A DNA stretch of 64,000 bases from Anaeromyxobacter sp. (GCA_016718565.1 JADKCZ010000003.1:310001-374000), one strand, 5' to 3'; positions 42,089-53,514 are shown, counted from the stretch's first letter. Numbers and translations: made by a program. Notes: a model not told the origin generated them from the letters alone.

Positions 42089-43266
42089 TGGCGGTTCAGG
42101 TCAGGCCCTACGTGGTGGCCATCAACCACGTCGAAGGCTGCGCCAAGCGCAAGTGCGGCCGGGAGTGCGTGCGCACCGTGGACGGGTGGGAAGTGGACGT
42201 CGTCGCGTACAGGGCCAACGGCGAGATGGTGCGGGACCGGAAGAAGGTCACCGGCTCCAAGACCGCCGCGTGGCGCTGGGGCGAGGAGCGCCAGAGCTTC
42301 CTGCTCCTGAATGGCAAGACCAAGCCGGTGGTGGCCCCGACGTTGAGGGTCTTCTGGCCCAGGTACCTCGGCGCGTGCCGCGCCAAGCGGTTGAAGCCCT
42401 CGACCCTGGTGCAAAAGGAGCTCATCTACGCCCACGACCTGGAGCCTCTGCTCGGGGACGTGCGGCTCGATGACATCACCGACCGGCGCATCTCGAAGCT
42501 GCTGGAGGCCAACGCCGAGAAGAACCCAAAGACCGTCAACAACATCCTGGTCAACGTGAACCAGCCGCTCAAGCTGGCGCTGAAGTGGGGCGAGATCAGC
42601 AAGATGCCCTGCACCATCGAGCTGCTGAAGGTGACCGACACCGAGGTCGCCTTCTACGAGCCCGAGATCTACGAGAAGATCCTGGAGGTGGCCAAGGGCA
42701 TCGATCCCCGTATCGAGCTCCTGGTCCTCCTCGGTGGCGAGGCCGGCCTGCGCTGCGGCGAGATCATCGCGTTGGAGCAGGGCGACGTCGACCAGCAGCG
42801 GAACTACATCCACGTCCAGCGGTCGGAGTGGGAGGGCCACCTCACCACGCCGAAGTCTGGCCGGAGCCGCAAGATCGACATGACGGAGCGTCTGCGCTCC
42901 GCGCTCAAGAAGGCCCGGCACCTGCGCGGCGACCGGGTCCTGTGGCGCGAGGACGGCTTCCCCAAGGTCACCCAGGTGCTCTTGGCGAAGTGGATGGTCA
43001 GGGTGCAGAAGCTGGCCGGCGTGGAGGTTACCGGCGGCATCCACATCCTGCGGCACACGTTCTGCTCCAGGCTGGCGATGGCCGGCGCCCCGGCGCTGGC
43101 CATCAAGGAGCTGGCGGGCCACCAGTCCCTCGCCACCACGCAGAGGTACATGCACCTCTCGCCGAAGGCGAAGGAGAGCGCCGTGAAGCTGCTGGAGGGG
43201 GTGAGGTTTGACCAAACCTCTGGAGACATTGTGGAGACGGCCCAGGGGTCCGTGAGGAACCCCTGA
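42088..43266 (+). CDS. tyrosine recombinase (integrase)
   Basis: A 392-residue phage-type integrase. Catalytic residues: Arg222 in GLRCGE, His319 and Arg322 in HILRHTF, His345 in AGHQS, and the nucleophile Tyr354 in RYMHL. A Lys in TPKSGRSRK is the usual beta-hairpin lysine. The N-terminal 170 residues hold an arm-binding domain with a Cys-rich start (GCAKRKCGREC) and a core-binding SAM-like domain (LKPSTLVQKELIYAHDLEPL). ATG at 42088 has AGGAG seven bases upstream. The gene ends 20 bp before the tRNA-Pro 3' end, the target it should recombine, and carries a terminator over its stop codon. It is the last gene of the polymerase operon. Confidence 0.93.
   Translation: MAVQVRPYVVAINHVEGCAKRKCGRECVRTVDGWEVDVVAYRANGEMVRDRKKVTGSKTAAWRWGEERQSFLLLNGKTKPVVAPTLRVFWPRYLGACRAKRLKPSTLVQKELIYAHDLEPLLGDVRLDDITDRRISKLLEANAEKNPKTVNNILVNVNQPLKLALKWGEISKMPCTIELLKVTDTEVAFYEPEIYEKILEVAKGIDPRIELLVLLGGEAGLRCGEIIALEQGDVDQQRNYIHVQRSEWEGHLTTPKSGRSRKIDMTERLRSALKKARHLRGDRVLWREDGFPKVTQVLLAKWMVRVQKLAGVEVTGGIHILRHTFCSRLAMAGAPALAIKELAGHQSLATTQRYMHLSPKAKESAVKLLEGVRFDQTSGDIVETAQGSVRNP
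43203..43220. promoter_or_regulatory. palindrome near the right att site
   Basis: GAGGTTT (43203-43209) and AAACCTC (43214-43220) flank GACC within the 3' end of the integrase gene, about 65 bp from the att core. It could be an integrase or excisionase arm-binding site. Confidence 0.3.
43243..43265 (+). terminator. hairpin at the integrase stop codon
   Basis: CAGGGGT (43243-43249) and ACCCCTG (43259-43265) flank loop CCGTGAGGA. The loop and stem nearly match the terminator at 24293-24326. The right arm overlaps the integrase stop codon. Confidence 0.6.
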
Positions 43267-43284
43267 GCCGTCAGGTACTTACGT

Positions 43285-43308
43285 AGTCGGGGAGACAGGA
43301 TTTGAACC
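43285..43308 (-). repeat. att copy 3, within tRNA-Pro
   Basis: The 24-bp core identical to 30848-30871. It spans the tRNA acceptor 3' strand and most of the T arm, leaving the tRNA gene complete after integration. Confidence 0.85.
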
Positions 43309-43360
43309 TGCGACCCCTTGGTCCCGAACCAAGTGCTCTACCAGGCTGAGCCACTCCCCG
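43287..43360 (-). tRNA. tRNA-Pro(CGG)
   Basis: A 74-nt cloverleaf without encoded CCA. Acceptor CGGGGAG pairs with CTCCCCG, the discriminator is A, the anticodon stem is CTTGG/CCAAG with loop TTCGGGA giving anticodon CGG, and the T loop is TTCAAAT. It reads CCG codons, which are frequent in this genome. Its 3' end is the integration target of the neighbouring element. Confidence 0.95.
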
Positions 43361-43608
43361 ATGCTGCGGCGTCGGTGCTGCGCTCGCGGGTACGGGAGGC
43401 CCACGAACCGACGTAAGGCGGCGTGAATACTGGACCGCCGAACGGGTGTCAAGGCCCTTGCTCCCAGCAGGAATCGCCCTCGGTCCGGGGAGCAGGGCTT
43501 CACCCTGGGATCTGGAATGGCACCATCCGGGTCCTCGAACCGTCCGCCACCGGCGGCCCTGAGGGGCGGCGCCACCGAGGGTCGCCAGCGCCGCGCCGGC
43601 GGCCCCCC

Positions 43609-44928
<1,320 letters not shown>

Positions 44929-44978
44929 GGCGTTTCTGCTCCTCGGGCACCGGCGGCTGCGCCGGGCCCCTCGTTCAC

Positions 44979-46721
44979 TCAGGGGCTGGGAAAGGGCTGG
45001 CCGCACCAGGCCTGGAAGGCGGCCCGCTGCGCCTGGGAGGGCGCCTCCACCGGCTCCAGCCAGGCGGTGTCCTCGGGCGGCGCCCCGAGCGGCACCTCCA
45101 CCTCGTGCAGGGCGTCGCGCCGGAACAGGGTGAGCCTGAGCGCGCCGGCCGGGCCGCGCTCCTCCAGCCGCTCGGCCAGGCCGGCCCGATCGAGCCGGAA
45201 GCCGCCCTCGGCCAGCAGCTCGTCGTCGGCGGTGAGGCCGGCCAGCCAGGCCGGGCTGCCCTCGCGCACCGAGGTCACGGCGAGCCGCGGCCCGCTGCTG
45301 AGCTCGGCCCCCAGCCAGCCGTGGGGCGGGCCGTCCTCGGGCCTGGCCGGCTTGCCGCCCTTGTCGTCGGGGCCGCGGGCCGGCCGGCGGCGCAGCCGCA
45401 GGCCCACCAGCTCGAGGTCGGGCTCCAGCGGCCCCACGCCTCGCACCAGCTGGTCGAAGAGGAGCGCCGCCGCCTCGGCGCCCACCAGCTCGGCCACCAC
45501 CCGCTCCACCCCGTCCTCGGGCACCCCACCCTGGGCGTGGCGGGCGTAGAGCTGCCGCAGCACCTCGTCGAGCGAGGCCCCGGCCCGCCGCAGCGCCAGG
45601 TCCAGCGCCAGCGCCACCAGCTCGCCCTTCACGTAGTAGCTGACCGTGCTGTTGGCGGTGTTCTCGTCGGGCCGGTAGAGCTTCACCCAGGCGAGCAGGC
45701 TGGACTCCTCCGCCGAGGTCTTGGCGGCCCCGGGGGTGCGCCACAGCGTGGTGAAGAGCCGCCCCAGCGCCTCCTGGTGGCGGGCCGGCGGCAGCAGCCC
45801 GGCGCGCACCAGGGTGAGCTGCTCGTAGTAGCTGGTGGCCCCCTCGAACCACCAGAGCAGCCGGGTGTACTGCTCGCGCCCGTAGTCGTAGGGCGTCAGC
45901 GCCGCCGGGCGCAGCCGCTTGACGTTCCACAGGTGGAAGAACTCGTGGGAGACCAGGCCGAGCACGTCCTCGTAGCCCTGGCGGGAGCCGAAGCCCAGCC
46001 GCGGCACCAGCAGCACGCTGGAGGCCAGGTGCTCCAGGCCGCCCCGCCCCTTGCCGGTGAGGTGCACCACGAAGACGTAGCGCCGGTAGGGCAGGCTGCC
46101 CCAGAAGGCGCCGTGGGCCTCCACGATGCGCTGGACGTCGCGCACCAGCCGCGCCAGGTCGTGGTTGCCGCGCCCCCACACCACCACCTGGTGCTCGCGC
46201 CCCAGCGCCTGGAAGCTGGCCGCCTCGTGCTCGCCGATCTCCAGCGGCGAGTCCACCAGCTCGTCGTAGTCACGCGCGGTGAAGTGGGTGGGGCCGCCCT
46301 CCAGGGCGGTGGCCACCCGCCAGCCGGGCGGCAGCGCCACCTCCACCCGGTGCGGGCCGGTCTCGCGCCCGCGCGCCGCCAGGAAGACCCCGGCCGGCGA
46401 GAGGAAGGCGTGGCTCTGGTCCACGTGGCTGGTGCGCACGGTCAGGTCGTTGGCGTAGACGCGGTAGCGCACGGTCACCCGCGCCGCGGCCCCGGCGTCG
46501 AGCCGCCAGCGGTGCTTGTCGAGCCGCACCACCGGCACCGGGCAGCCGGTCTCGTCGCTGGCCTCCACCTGCTCGAGGTGGCGGGCGAACTCGCGGACCA
46601 GGTAGCTGCCAGGGGTCCAGACCGGCAGGGCCAGCTCCAGCCCGTCGCCCGGCTGCTCCAGCTCGAGCGCGACGTGGAGGTGGTGCGTCTGGGGAGCGGG
46701 GAAGGAGAGCCGGTAGCGCAT
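44979..46721 (-). CDS. M61-family glycyl aminopeptidase with PDZ domain
   Basis: A 580-residue metallopeptidase. The zinc site is HEFFH at residues 259-263 (VSHEFFHLWNVKRLRP), with the downstream Glu in LWWFEGATSYYE near 290 and the M61 marker GGLEH near 227-231. The N-terminal 150 residues are the M61 beta domain. A PDZ domain occupies about 480-560 (TSVREGSPAWLAGLTADDEL). M61 enzymes cleave N-terminal Gly or Ala. There is no signal peptide, as in several bacterial members. It is upstream of pepP, which suggests a shared peptide-catabolic role. Confidence 0.9.
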   Translation of the reverse strand: MRYRLSFPAPQTHHLHVALELEQPGDGLELALPVWTPGSYLVREFARHLEQVEASDETGCPVPVVRLDKHRWRLDAGAAARVTVRYRVYANDLTVRTSHVDQSHAFLSPAGVFLAARGRETGPHRVEVALPPGWRVATALEGGPTHFTARDYDELVDSPLEIGEHEAASFQALGREHQVVVWGRGNHDLARLVRDVQRIVEAHGAFWGSLPYRRYVFVVHLTGKGRGGLEHLASSVLLVPRLGFGSRQGYEDVLGLVSHEFFHLWNVKRLRPAALTPYDYGREQYTRLLWWFEGATSYYEQLTLVRAGLLPPARHQEALGRLFTTLWRTPGAAKTSAEESSLLAWVKLYRPDENTANSTVSYYVKGELVALALDLALRRAGASLDEVLRQLYARHAQGGVPEDGVERVVAELVGAEAAALLFDQLVRGVGPLEPDLELVGLRLRRRPARGPDDKGGKPARPEDGPPHGWLGAELSSGPRLAVTSVREGSPAWLAGLTADDELLAEGGFRLDRAGLAERLEERGPAGALRLTLFRRDALHEVEVPLGAPPEDTAWLEPVEAPSQAQRAAFQAWCGQPFPSP

Positions 46722-46883
46722 GGCGACCCCGAATCTAGCCCGGGAGCGGGGGGGCGCAGGGGAAAGGCCAGGCTCCCGCGTGGGGGGGCCCCGCCGCCCC
46801 GGGTCGGCCCCGGCGCCCGGCCCCGTCCCCCGGCCCGCCGGAGCGCTGGCCCCGGCGCCCGCGGGCGGCTACCGTCGTGCGCC

Positions 46884-47924
46884 ATGGATCCCTACGGCCT
46901 CAGGCGCGTCGTCTCCCCACCCGGCGTGCTGCCCCAGCGGGCCGACCGGCTCGACCCCGACCTGCCCCTCGGCGAGGACGAGCTGGCCATCGACGTGACG
47001 GCCCTCAACGTGGACGCCGCCAGCTTCCGGCAGCTGGAGGGGAAGGTGGGGCGCGACCCGGCGGCGCTGGCCGCCGAGATCACCCGGCTGGTGGCCAGCT
47101 GCGGCAAGCTGCACAACCCGGTGACCGGCTCGGGCGGCATGCTCATCGGGCGGGTCGCCGAGGTGGGCCCGCGCCACCCGGCCGCCGGCGCCCTGCTGCC
47201 CGGCACCCGCGTCGCCACCCTGGTCTCGCTCACCCTGACGCCGCTCCGGCTGGACGCCATCACCGCGGTGCGCCCGGAGACCGACCGGGTGGAGTGCAGC
47301 GGGCGGGCCATCCTCTTCGCCTCCGGCCTGTGGGCAAGGCTGCCGGAGGACCTGCCCGAGACGCTGGCGCTGGCGGCGCTCGACGTGTGCGGCGCCCCCG
47401 CCCTGGTGCTGCGCCACCTCAGGCCGGGCATGCGGGTGCTGGTGCTGGGCGCCGGCAAGTCGGGCACCCTGGTGGCCTTGGCGGCCCGCGAGGTGCTGGC
47501 CGGGCGCGGCTGGGTGGTGGCGGCCGACCGCTCGCGCGCCGCCCTCGACGACCTGCGCCGCCTCGGCGCGGTGGACGACGCGGTGGAGGTGGACGCCACC
47601 GACGCGGTGGGGTCCATGCGCCGGCTGGAGGCGGCCGGCCCGGCCTTCGACCTGGTGGTGAACTGCGCCTCGGTGCCCGGCACCGAGCTCTCCTCCATCC
47701 TGGCGGTGCGGCCGGGCGGCACGGTCATCCTCTTCTCCATGGCCACCAGCTTCACCGCCGCGGCGCTGGGGGCCGAGGGGGTCGGCAAGGACGCCACCCT
47801 GGTGATCGGCAACGGCTTCGTGCCGGGCCACGCCGACCTGACGCTGGACCTGCTGCGCCGCCACGCCCGGCTGCGCACCCTCTTCGAGGGGCGGTACGCC
47901 CCCGGCCACAGGAGCGCGCCATGA
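46884..47924 (+). CDS. kdd: L-erythro-3,5-diaminohexanoate dehydrogenase
   Basis: A 346-residue NAD-dependent dehydrogenase of the MDR superfamily. Family-specific blocks are VVSPPGVLPQRADRLD, ALNVDAASFRQLE, GKLHNPVTGSGGMLIGRV and CSGRAILFASG. The Rossmann motif is VLVLGAGKSGTLVALAA near residue 190. Kdd oxidises 3,5-diaminohexanoate in lysine fermentation. None of the other lysine-fermentation genes (kamA, kamDE, kce, kal) are in this window, so the physiological role in this organism is open. The stop overlaps the next start (ATGA). It diverges from the M61 gene. Confidence 0.85.
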   Translation: MDPYGLRRVVSPPGVLPQRADRLDPDLPLGEDELAIDVTALNVDAASFRQLEGKVGRDPAALAAEITRLVASCGKLHNPVTGSGGMLIGRVAEVGPRHPAAGALLPGTRVATLVSLTLTPLRLDAITAVRPETDRVECSGRAILFASGLWARLPEDLPETLALAALDVCGAPALVLRHLRPGMRVLVLGAGKSGTLVALAAREVLAGRGWVVAADRSRAALDDLRRLGAVDDAVEVDATDAVGSMRRLEAAGPAFDLVVNCASVPGTELSSILAVRPGGTVILFSMATSFTAAALGAEGVGKDATLVIGNGFVPGHADLTLDLLRRHARLRTLFEGRYAPGHRSAP

Positions 47925-48208
47925 CCGACGAGCAGGTGAAGCAGGTGGTGACCGCCTACCAGGTCCGGCTCACCCGCGAGGGCTACCAGCCGGTGCAGAT
48001 CGACTTCGACCGCACCACCGCCGCCTTCCCGAAGAGCCGGCAGCTGGAGCACGTGGCCTGGATGTGCGGCGGGATCCTGGAGGCGCTGGCCGCCGGCGAC
48101 CGGGAGCGGGCCATGCGCTGGCTGGGCTTCACCCAGGGCGTGCTCTGGGCCCACGGGGTCTACGCCGTGGCCGAGATGCGCGAGCAGAACCGCGCCAGCT
48201 CGCCCTAG
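47921..48208 (+). CDS. hypothetical protein coupled to kdd
   Basis: A 95-residue soluble protein, mostly helical (AYQVRLTREGYQPVQIDFD, HVAWMCGGILEALAAGDRER, GFTQGVLWAHGVYAVAEM). Its ATG overlaps the kdd TGA by four bases, so it is probably translated together with it. Codon use is typical of the core genome. I do not recognise the family. The position suggests a function tied to amino acid metabolism, or a widespread phage-protein-like fold with 'WMCGG' and 'RAMRWLGF' motifs. Confidence 0.7.
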   Translation: MTDEQVKQVVTAYQVRLTREGYQPVQIDFDRTTAAFPKSRQLEHVAWMCGGILEALAAGDRERAMRWLGFTQGVLWAHGVYAVAEMREQNRASSP

Positions 48209-48285
48209 GGCGGGGGGAGCGGCGGGGCTGCGCGTGCGCCCCGCGGGGCGGCCGCCGGGGGGCGCGGTGGTATCCTCGCGCCCGC

Positions 48286-48371
48286 GGGGCCGTGGCGGAA
48301 CTGGCAGACGCAGCGGACTTAAAATCCGCGTCCCCTCGCGGGGAGTCCCGGTTCGACCCCGGGCGGCCCTA
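48286..48371 (+). tRNA. tRNA-Leu(UAA)
   Basis: An 86-nt class II tRNA with a long variable arm. The acceptor stem is GGGGCCG/CGGCCCT (with a G-U first pair) and discriminator A; the anticodon stem GCGGA/TCCGC closes loop CTTAAAA, giving UAA. The variable arm is about 15 nt with a CCCCTCGCGGGG-type hairpin, and the T loop is TTCGACC. CCA is not encoded. It reads UUA, which is rare here. Confidence 0.95.
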
Positions 48372-48830
48372 ATTGGCGAACGGCGGCGGCTCGAAGGTGA
48401 CGCCCTCGAGCGGCTGGCGCGCCGAGAACCCGGCGTCGAGCGGGTGCCAGTGGATCACGGCCGGCTCGCCGAACTGCCAGCACAGGAAGACCGGCTCGTC
48501 GTCCACGGTGGAGTAGAAGTCCACCAGCCCCTGCTCCAGGTCCTTCACCAGGCAGCCCATCTCGTTGATGCGCTCCACCGCGGCGGTGATCTCGCCGGCC
48601 AGCCGCTGCAGCCGCAAGGCGTCGGCCTCGCGCCCGGGCGGCGCGGCCCGGCCGTCCTGCAGGATGGCCACCGCCACCTCGGCGCCGCCCATGGACTCGA
48701 TGAGCGGCTGCAGCTCGGAGCGCACCTGGGCCACCCGCCCGAACTCCAGCTGCAGGGCCCCCACGAGGTCGTTGGCCTCCTCCACGGTGAAGAACCGCGG
48801 GCCGTCGTCCTGGTCCTGAATCCCTGGCAT
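48369..48830 (-). CDS. DUF2203 family protein
   Basis: A 153-residue protein with the DUF2203 signature: RFFTVEEANDLVGALQLEF near residue 12, a helical middle with LIESMGG, then GCLVKDLEQGLVDFY, EPVFLCWQFGEPAVIHWH and FSARQPLEG. Function of the family is unknown. ATG at 48830 opens the conserved region. The stop codon TAG at 48371-48369 overlaps the last three bases of tRNA-Leu on the opposite strand. It is divergent from ffh with a 43-bp gap. Confidence 0.85.
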   Translation of the reverse strand: MPGIQDQDDGPRFFTVEEANDLVGALQLEFGRVAQVRSELQPLIESMGGAEVAVAILQDGRAAPPGREADALRLQRLAGEITAAVERINEMGCLVKDLEQGLVDFYSTVDDEPVFLCWQFGEPAVIHWHPLDAGFSARQPLEGVTFEPPPFAN

Positions 48831-48873
48831 GGGCGTGTTATACCAGCCCGCCACGTGAGGGGGGATCACCGCC

Positions 48874-50523
<1,650 letters not shown>

Positions 50524-50604
50524 GGCGCAGGCGGCGCCTCGGTCTCGCGCCCGCCGGGCAGCTGCTCGGCGCGGCGGGAACGGCGGCGCCGGGCCCGGTC
50601 CGCC

Positions 50605-51753
50605 CTACCCCTTGGCCTTCGCCTTCACCCTGGCCTTGGCCTTGGCCTTGCGGGCCTTCTGCTTCTTCGGCACCACCAGCCCGCGCGACAGCCGGCGCAG
50701 CACCTGCTGCTGCTGGCGCCGCTTGTAGCGCTCGTGGGAGGCGTCGCCCTCCTCGTTGCGGCGGGCCGTCTCGGCGTCGATGACCTGGAACTCCACCAGC
50801 GAGAAGACCACGCTGCCCAGCTCGTCGGCCATGGGGTCGAGCGGCGGCAAGAGCTCGTCGATGCGCACCGGCACGTCCACCACGAAGTTGAGCACCTTGA
50901 AGGTGTCGGCGCTGAAGTCGTTGCGCGGCGCGGCCGGGTCCTTCTTCTCGGCGTGCAGGGGCAGCTGCAGCTCGGCGGCCAGCTCGGCGCCGCGCGGGTG
51001 GCGCGCCAGCAGCTCGCCGAAGCGCAAGAGGCTGTTCTGCACCTGGCCGGGCACCGCGTAGTTGAAGGGGAAGAGGTGGCGGGTCAGGTGCAGCACCACC
51101 GGCGGGATCTGCTCGGGCCGCTCGGTGACCACCCGGTAGCGCACCCGGTCGAAGACCTGGGCCGCCACCGACTCCTTCTTGGCCAGCAGCTTGGTGACCA
51201 GCGACTCGCGCGTCTTGACGTTGCCGCGGAACTCCACCACCGGCAGCCCCAGGGCGCGCATCCGCTCGGCCTCGGCCATGACGCGCCGGTGGACCCGCTC
51301 GGCCAGGTCGGCCTCGCGGATGGGCGTGCGGAAGAGCAGCTCGCGCGCCTCCAGGTGGTGGATGACGTGCATCACCTTGAGCACCACGCAGGCGATGCGG
51401 CGCAGCTTCCTGGGCTCCAGCACGCCGGAGGCCCACAGGAAGAGGTGGCGCAGGTCCTCGGGGTTGGCCACCACGTCGGCCACCCGGTAGCCGAAGGCGC
51501 TGCGCAGGTAGTCCACCGACTGCGACAGCACCATCCGCAGCCGCCGCTCGTCGCGCGCCTCCTCCAGGTCGAAGAGGTTGAGCCGCAGGAAGGCGTCCAC
51601 CTCGGCCGGCGAGGTGAACTCCAGGCGGCGCCAGTCGATGACCGAGCCGCCCCGCAGCAGCAGGCGCAGCGCCTCCAGGTCGGCCAGCCCCATCTCCTCG
51701 ATGGGGTGGTAGGCGCCGCCCGCGTGGGCGGGGGGCTTGTGCGGAGGGGTCAC
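50605..51753 (-). CDS. conserved myxobacterial protein, possible RelA/SpoT-like fold
   Basis: A 382-residue protein that I recognise as like the TIGR04552 group from myxobacteria, without certainty. The middle (residues 175-240) contains VEFRGNVKTRESLVTKLLAKK followed by VAAQVFDRVRYRVV, an arrangement similar to RelA/SpoT nucleotidyltransferases (R.K...S...Kl, then D..g.R), but the catalytic Asp/Glu set is not clear. The C-terminal 30 residues are a Lys/Ala repeat tail. The start is GTG at 51753, 18 bp after gltJ stops, so it should be part of the gltI-gltJ operon. A role tied to the motility-like complex is inference from position. Confidence 0.6.
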   Translation of the reverse strand: MTPPHKPPAHAGGAYHPIEEMGLADLEALRLLLRGGSVIDWRRLEFTSPAEVDAFLRLNLFDLEEARDERRLRMVLSQSVDYLRSAFGYRVADVVANPEDLRHLFLWASGVLEPRKLRRIACVVLKVMHVIHHLEARELLFRTPIREADLAERVHRRVMAEAERMRALGLPVVEFRGNVKTRESLVTKLLAKKESVAAQVFDRVRYRVVTERPEQIPPVVLHLTRHLFPFNYAVPGQVQNSLLRFGELLARHPRGAELAAELQLPLHAEKKDPAAPRNDFSADTFKVLNFVVDVPVRIDELLPPLDPMADELGSVVFSLVEFQVIDAETARRNEEGDASHERYKRRQQQQVLRRLSRGLVVPKKQKARKAKAKARVKAKAKG

Positions 51754-51771
51754 GGGCGGGCGCCTTGGGCG

Positions 51772-53514
51772 CTAGAAGCCGAACGGGAAGGTGACCGGCT
51801 GCCCGCGGGCGTCGCCGATGCGGGGGAAGCGGATGCCGCGCACCACGCCGGTGATGCAGCCGGCGAACGGGCTCTGCGCCAGGTCCGGCGTGAGGCAGCG
51901 CACCTCCTTGGGCACGCCGTCCGGCTGGATGGTCCAGGCCATCTTGAGCGTGCCCTTCACGCCCGGCTCACGGGCCTGCTGCTCGGCGGCGCAGCGGCGC
52001 AGGGCGTCCACGTGCAGCCGCACCGACTCGGTGATCTGGGCGTCGCTGAGCCGCTCGGGCACGGCCGCGCCGCCGGTCTTGGGCGGAACGTAGACGGTCC
52101 GGCCGGAGCCGCCCAGCGCGGCCGCCAGGTCGTCCTCGGCGCCCTGGTCGAAGTCCAGGACCGAGTCCTTCTTCTTGGCGGCGGGCTTGGTGGCGGGCTG
52201 GGCCGGCGGCGCCTCGGCGCGCGCGGCCACCCTGGGGGCGGGCGCCTTGGCGGGCGGCGGGCGCACCGGCCTGGGCGCCGCCTTGGGCGCGGCGGCGGCC
52301 CTGGCCACCGGCTCGGGCGCGGCGGCGGGGGGCGCCGCGGCGAGCGCGGGCGCGGCGGCGGGTGCGCCGGCCTCCGGGGCCGGAGCCGCGGCGCCAGCGG
52401 CCGCCTGGCCGCCGGCGGGGGCGGGCTCCACCGGGGACGGGGCCGGGATGGGCGGGGCCGGCGGCTGGACCTGGACCACCGCCGGCGGGGCGGGCGGCGG
52501 CGCGGGGGGCGGCTGGGGCGCGCCGCCGCCAGCGGTGAACCACCAGGTGGCGCCGGCTCCGGCCACCACCACGGCCAGGCCGACGCCGGCCAGGAGCGCG
52601 GTGCGGCCGCTCCGCTGCTGGCGCATCGCCTCGGCGCCGCGGGCCACCGAGGTGCGGCGGACGGCCCGCTCGTCGGTGACCTCCATGCCCTTGATGGGCA
52701 GCGGCAGGAGGCCGGTCGGGTCCACGCCGCCGGTGTCCGGCAGCTCGTCCACCAGCGAGCGCCCCGGGCTGGGGCGCGGCGCGGCGGGCGCGGTGGCGGC
52801 GTCGCGGGCCGCCAGCTCCTCGGAGGCCAGCGACGCCAGGGCGCTGGCGCCGGCGGGCTTCCACTCCACCTCGGGGGCGGGCGCGGCCGGGACGCCGGCC
52901 GGGGGGGTCAGGGCGCGGGCCGGCTGGTGGGCGGCAGACGCCACCCGCGGGGCCACCGGCGCGGCGGCCACCACCGGCGCGACCACCGGCGGCAGCGTCG
53001 GCAGGCGCTCGGGCTCGGGCTGCGGCAGCGGGCTCACGGCGGCGGCCAGCTCGGGCACGCCGGTGAGCGGCGCCCAGTCGGCCATGCCGGCGCGCCACAC
53101 CAGCGAGTCGGGGCCGAGCTCGCCGGCCTCCCAGCGCCGCTTCACCTCGGCGACGGGGAGCGGGCCGACCTGGGCGTCGCCGATGCCGACGAACCACTCG
53201 GTGGCCGCGGTGACCGGGGGCGCCGGGGCCGGCGCGGGCTCCGCCGCGGGCGGCTGGGGCGCCGGGGCCGGCGCGGGATCGCCGAAGGCGTGATCGAAGG
53301 CCGCGCCGAGCTCGTCGTCCAGCCCGGGCCCGGGCGACCCCTCGACCTCGGGGGGCGGGGCCACGGGCGGCGGCGCCACCACCGGCGGCGCCTCGGCCCG
53401 CCGCACGGTGACCACGTTGCCGCACTTCTTGCAGCGCACCTTCACGCCGGCCGGACCGACCTTGTCGTCCGGGATCATGTAGGCGGAACCGCAGCTGTCG
53501 CACGTGAATTTCAT
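51772..53514 (-). CDS. gltJ: GltJ/AgmX-like zinc-ribbon, GYF and TonB-like protein
   Basis: A 580-residue single-pass membrane protein. The N-terminal zinc ribbon has Cys5, Cys8, Cys28 and Cys31 (MJ0042 type, MKFTCDSCGSAYMIPDD). A GYF_2 domain is near 107-160 (WFVGIGDAQVGPLPVAEV). A membrane helix is near 298-322 (LLAGVGLAVVVAGAGATWW) after a long Pro/Ala linker, and the periplasmic C-terminal 100 residues form the AgmX/PglI TonB-like domain (HVDALRRCAAEQQAREPGVK). This order is that of M. xanthus GltJ (AgmX), in which the cytoplasmic ZnR and GYF domains connect the Glt trans-envelope complex to MglA. The upstream TPR giant ends 11 bp before it. Confidence 0.85.
   Translation of the reverse strand: MKFTCDSCGSAYMIPDDKVGPAGVKVRCKKCGNVVTVRRAEAPPVVAPPPVAPPPEVEGSPGPGLDDELGAAFDHAFGDPAPAPAPQPPAAEPAPAPAPPVTAATEWFVGIGDAQVGPLPVAEVKRRWEAGELGPDSLVWRAGMADWAPLTGVPELAAAVSPLPQPEPERLPTLPPVVAPVVAAAPVAPRVASAAHQPARALTPPAGVPAAPAPEVEWKPAGASALASLASEELAARDAATAPAAPRPSPGRSLVDELPDTGGVDPTGLLPLPIKGMEVTDERAVRRTSVARGAEAMRQQRSGRTALLAGVGLAVVVAGAGATWWFTAGGGAPQPPPAPPPAPPAVVQVQPPAPPIPAPSPVEPAPAGGQAAAGAAAPAPEAGAPAAAPALAAAPPAAAPEPVARAAAAPKAAPRPVRPPPAKAPAPRVAARAEAPPAQPATKPAAKKKDSVLDFDQGAEDDLAAALGGSGRTVYVPPKTGGAAVPERLSDAQITESVRLHVDALRRCAAEQQAREPGVKGTLKMAWTIQPDGVPKEVRCLTPDLAQSPFAGCITGVVRGIRFPRIGDARGQPVTFPFGF

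Larger units (their letters stand above)
30848..43308. mobile_element. integrative element at tRNA-Pro with family B DNA polymerase (pipolin-like)
   Basis: A 12.4-kb element bounded by identical 24-bp att repeats. The right repeat is inside the intact tRNA-Pro gene, and a tyrosine integrase gene ends 18 bp before it. Cargo from left to right: two HEPN/protease-like genes, a DUF-type protein, a sigma-like regulator, a type II restriction-modification set, a hypothetical gene, and an overlapping operon of small protein, PolB, zinc-finger protein, excisionase-like protein and integrase. PolB plus tRNA att sites plus integrase plus R-M genes is the plan known from pipolins. Whether this polymerase is primer independent cannot be judged from sequence. 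Confidence 0.8.

Noticed and set aside
43362..43608. Possible small genes between tRNA-Pro and pepP
   Set aside because: Frames there have no ribosome site or conserved pattern. It is probably tRNA promoter and pepP 3' flank.
44979..46179. Extension of pepP upstream to 46179
   Set aside because: The extra residues overlap the M61 gene out of frame and do not resemble PepP; ATG at 44928 starts the AMP_N domain.
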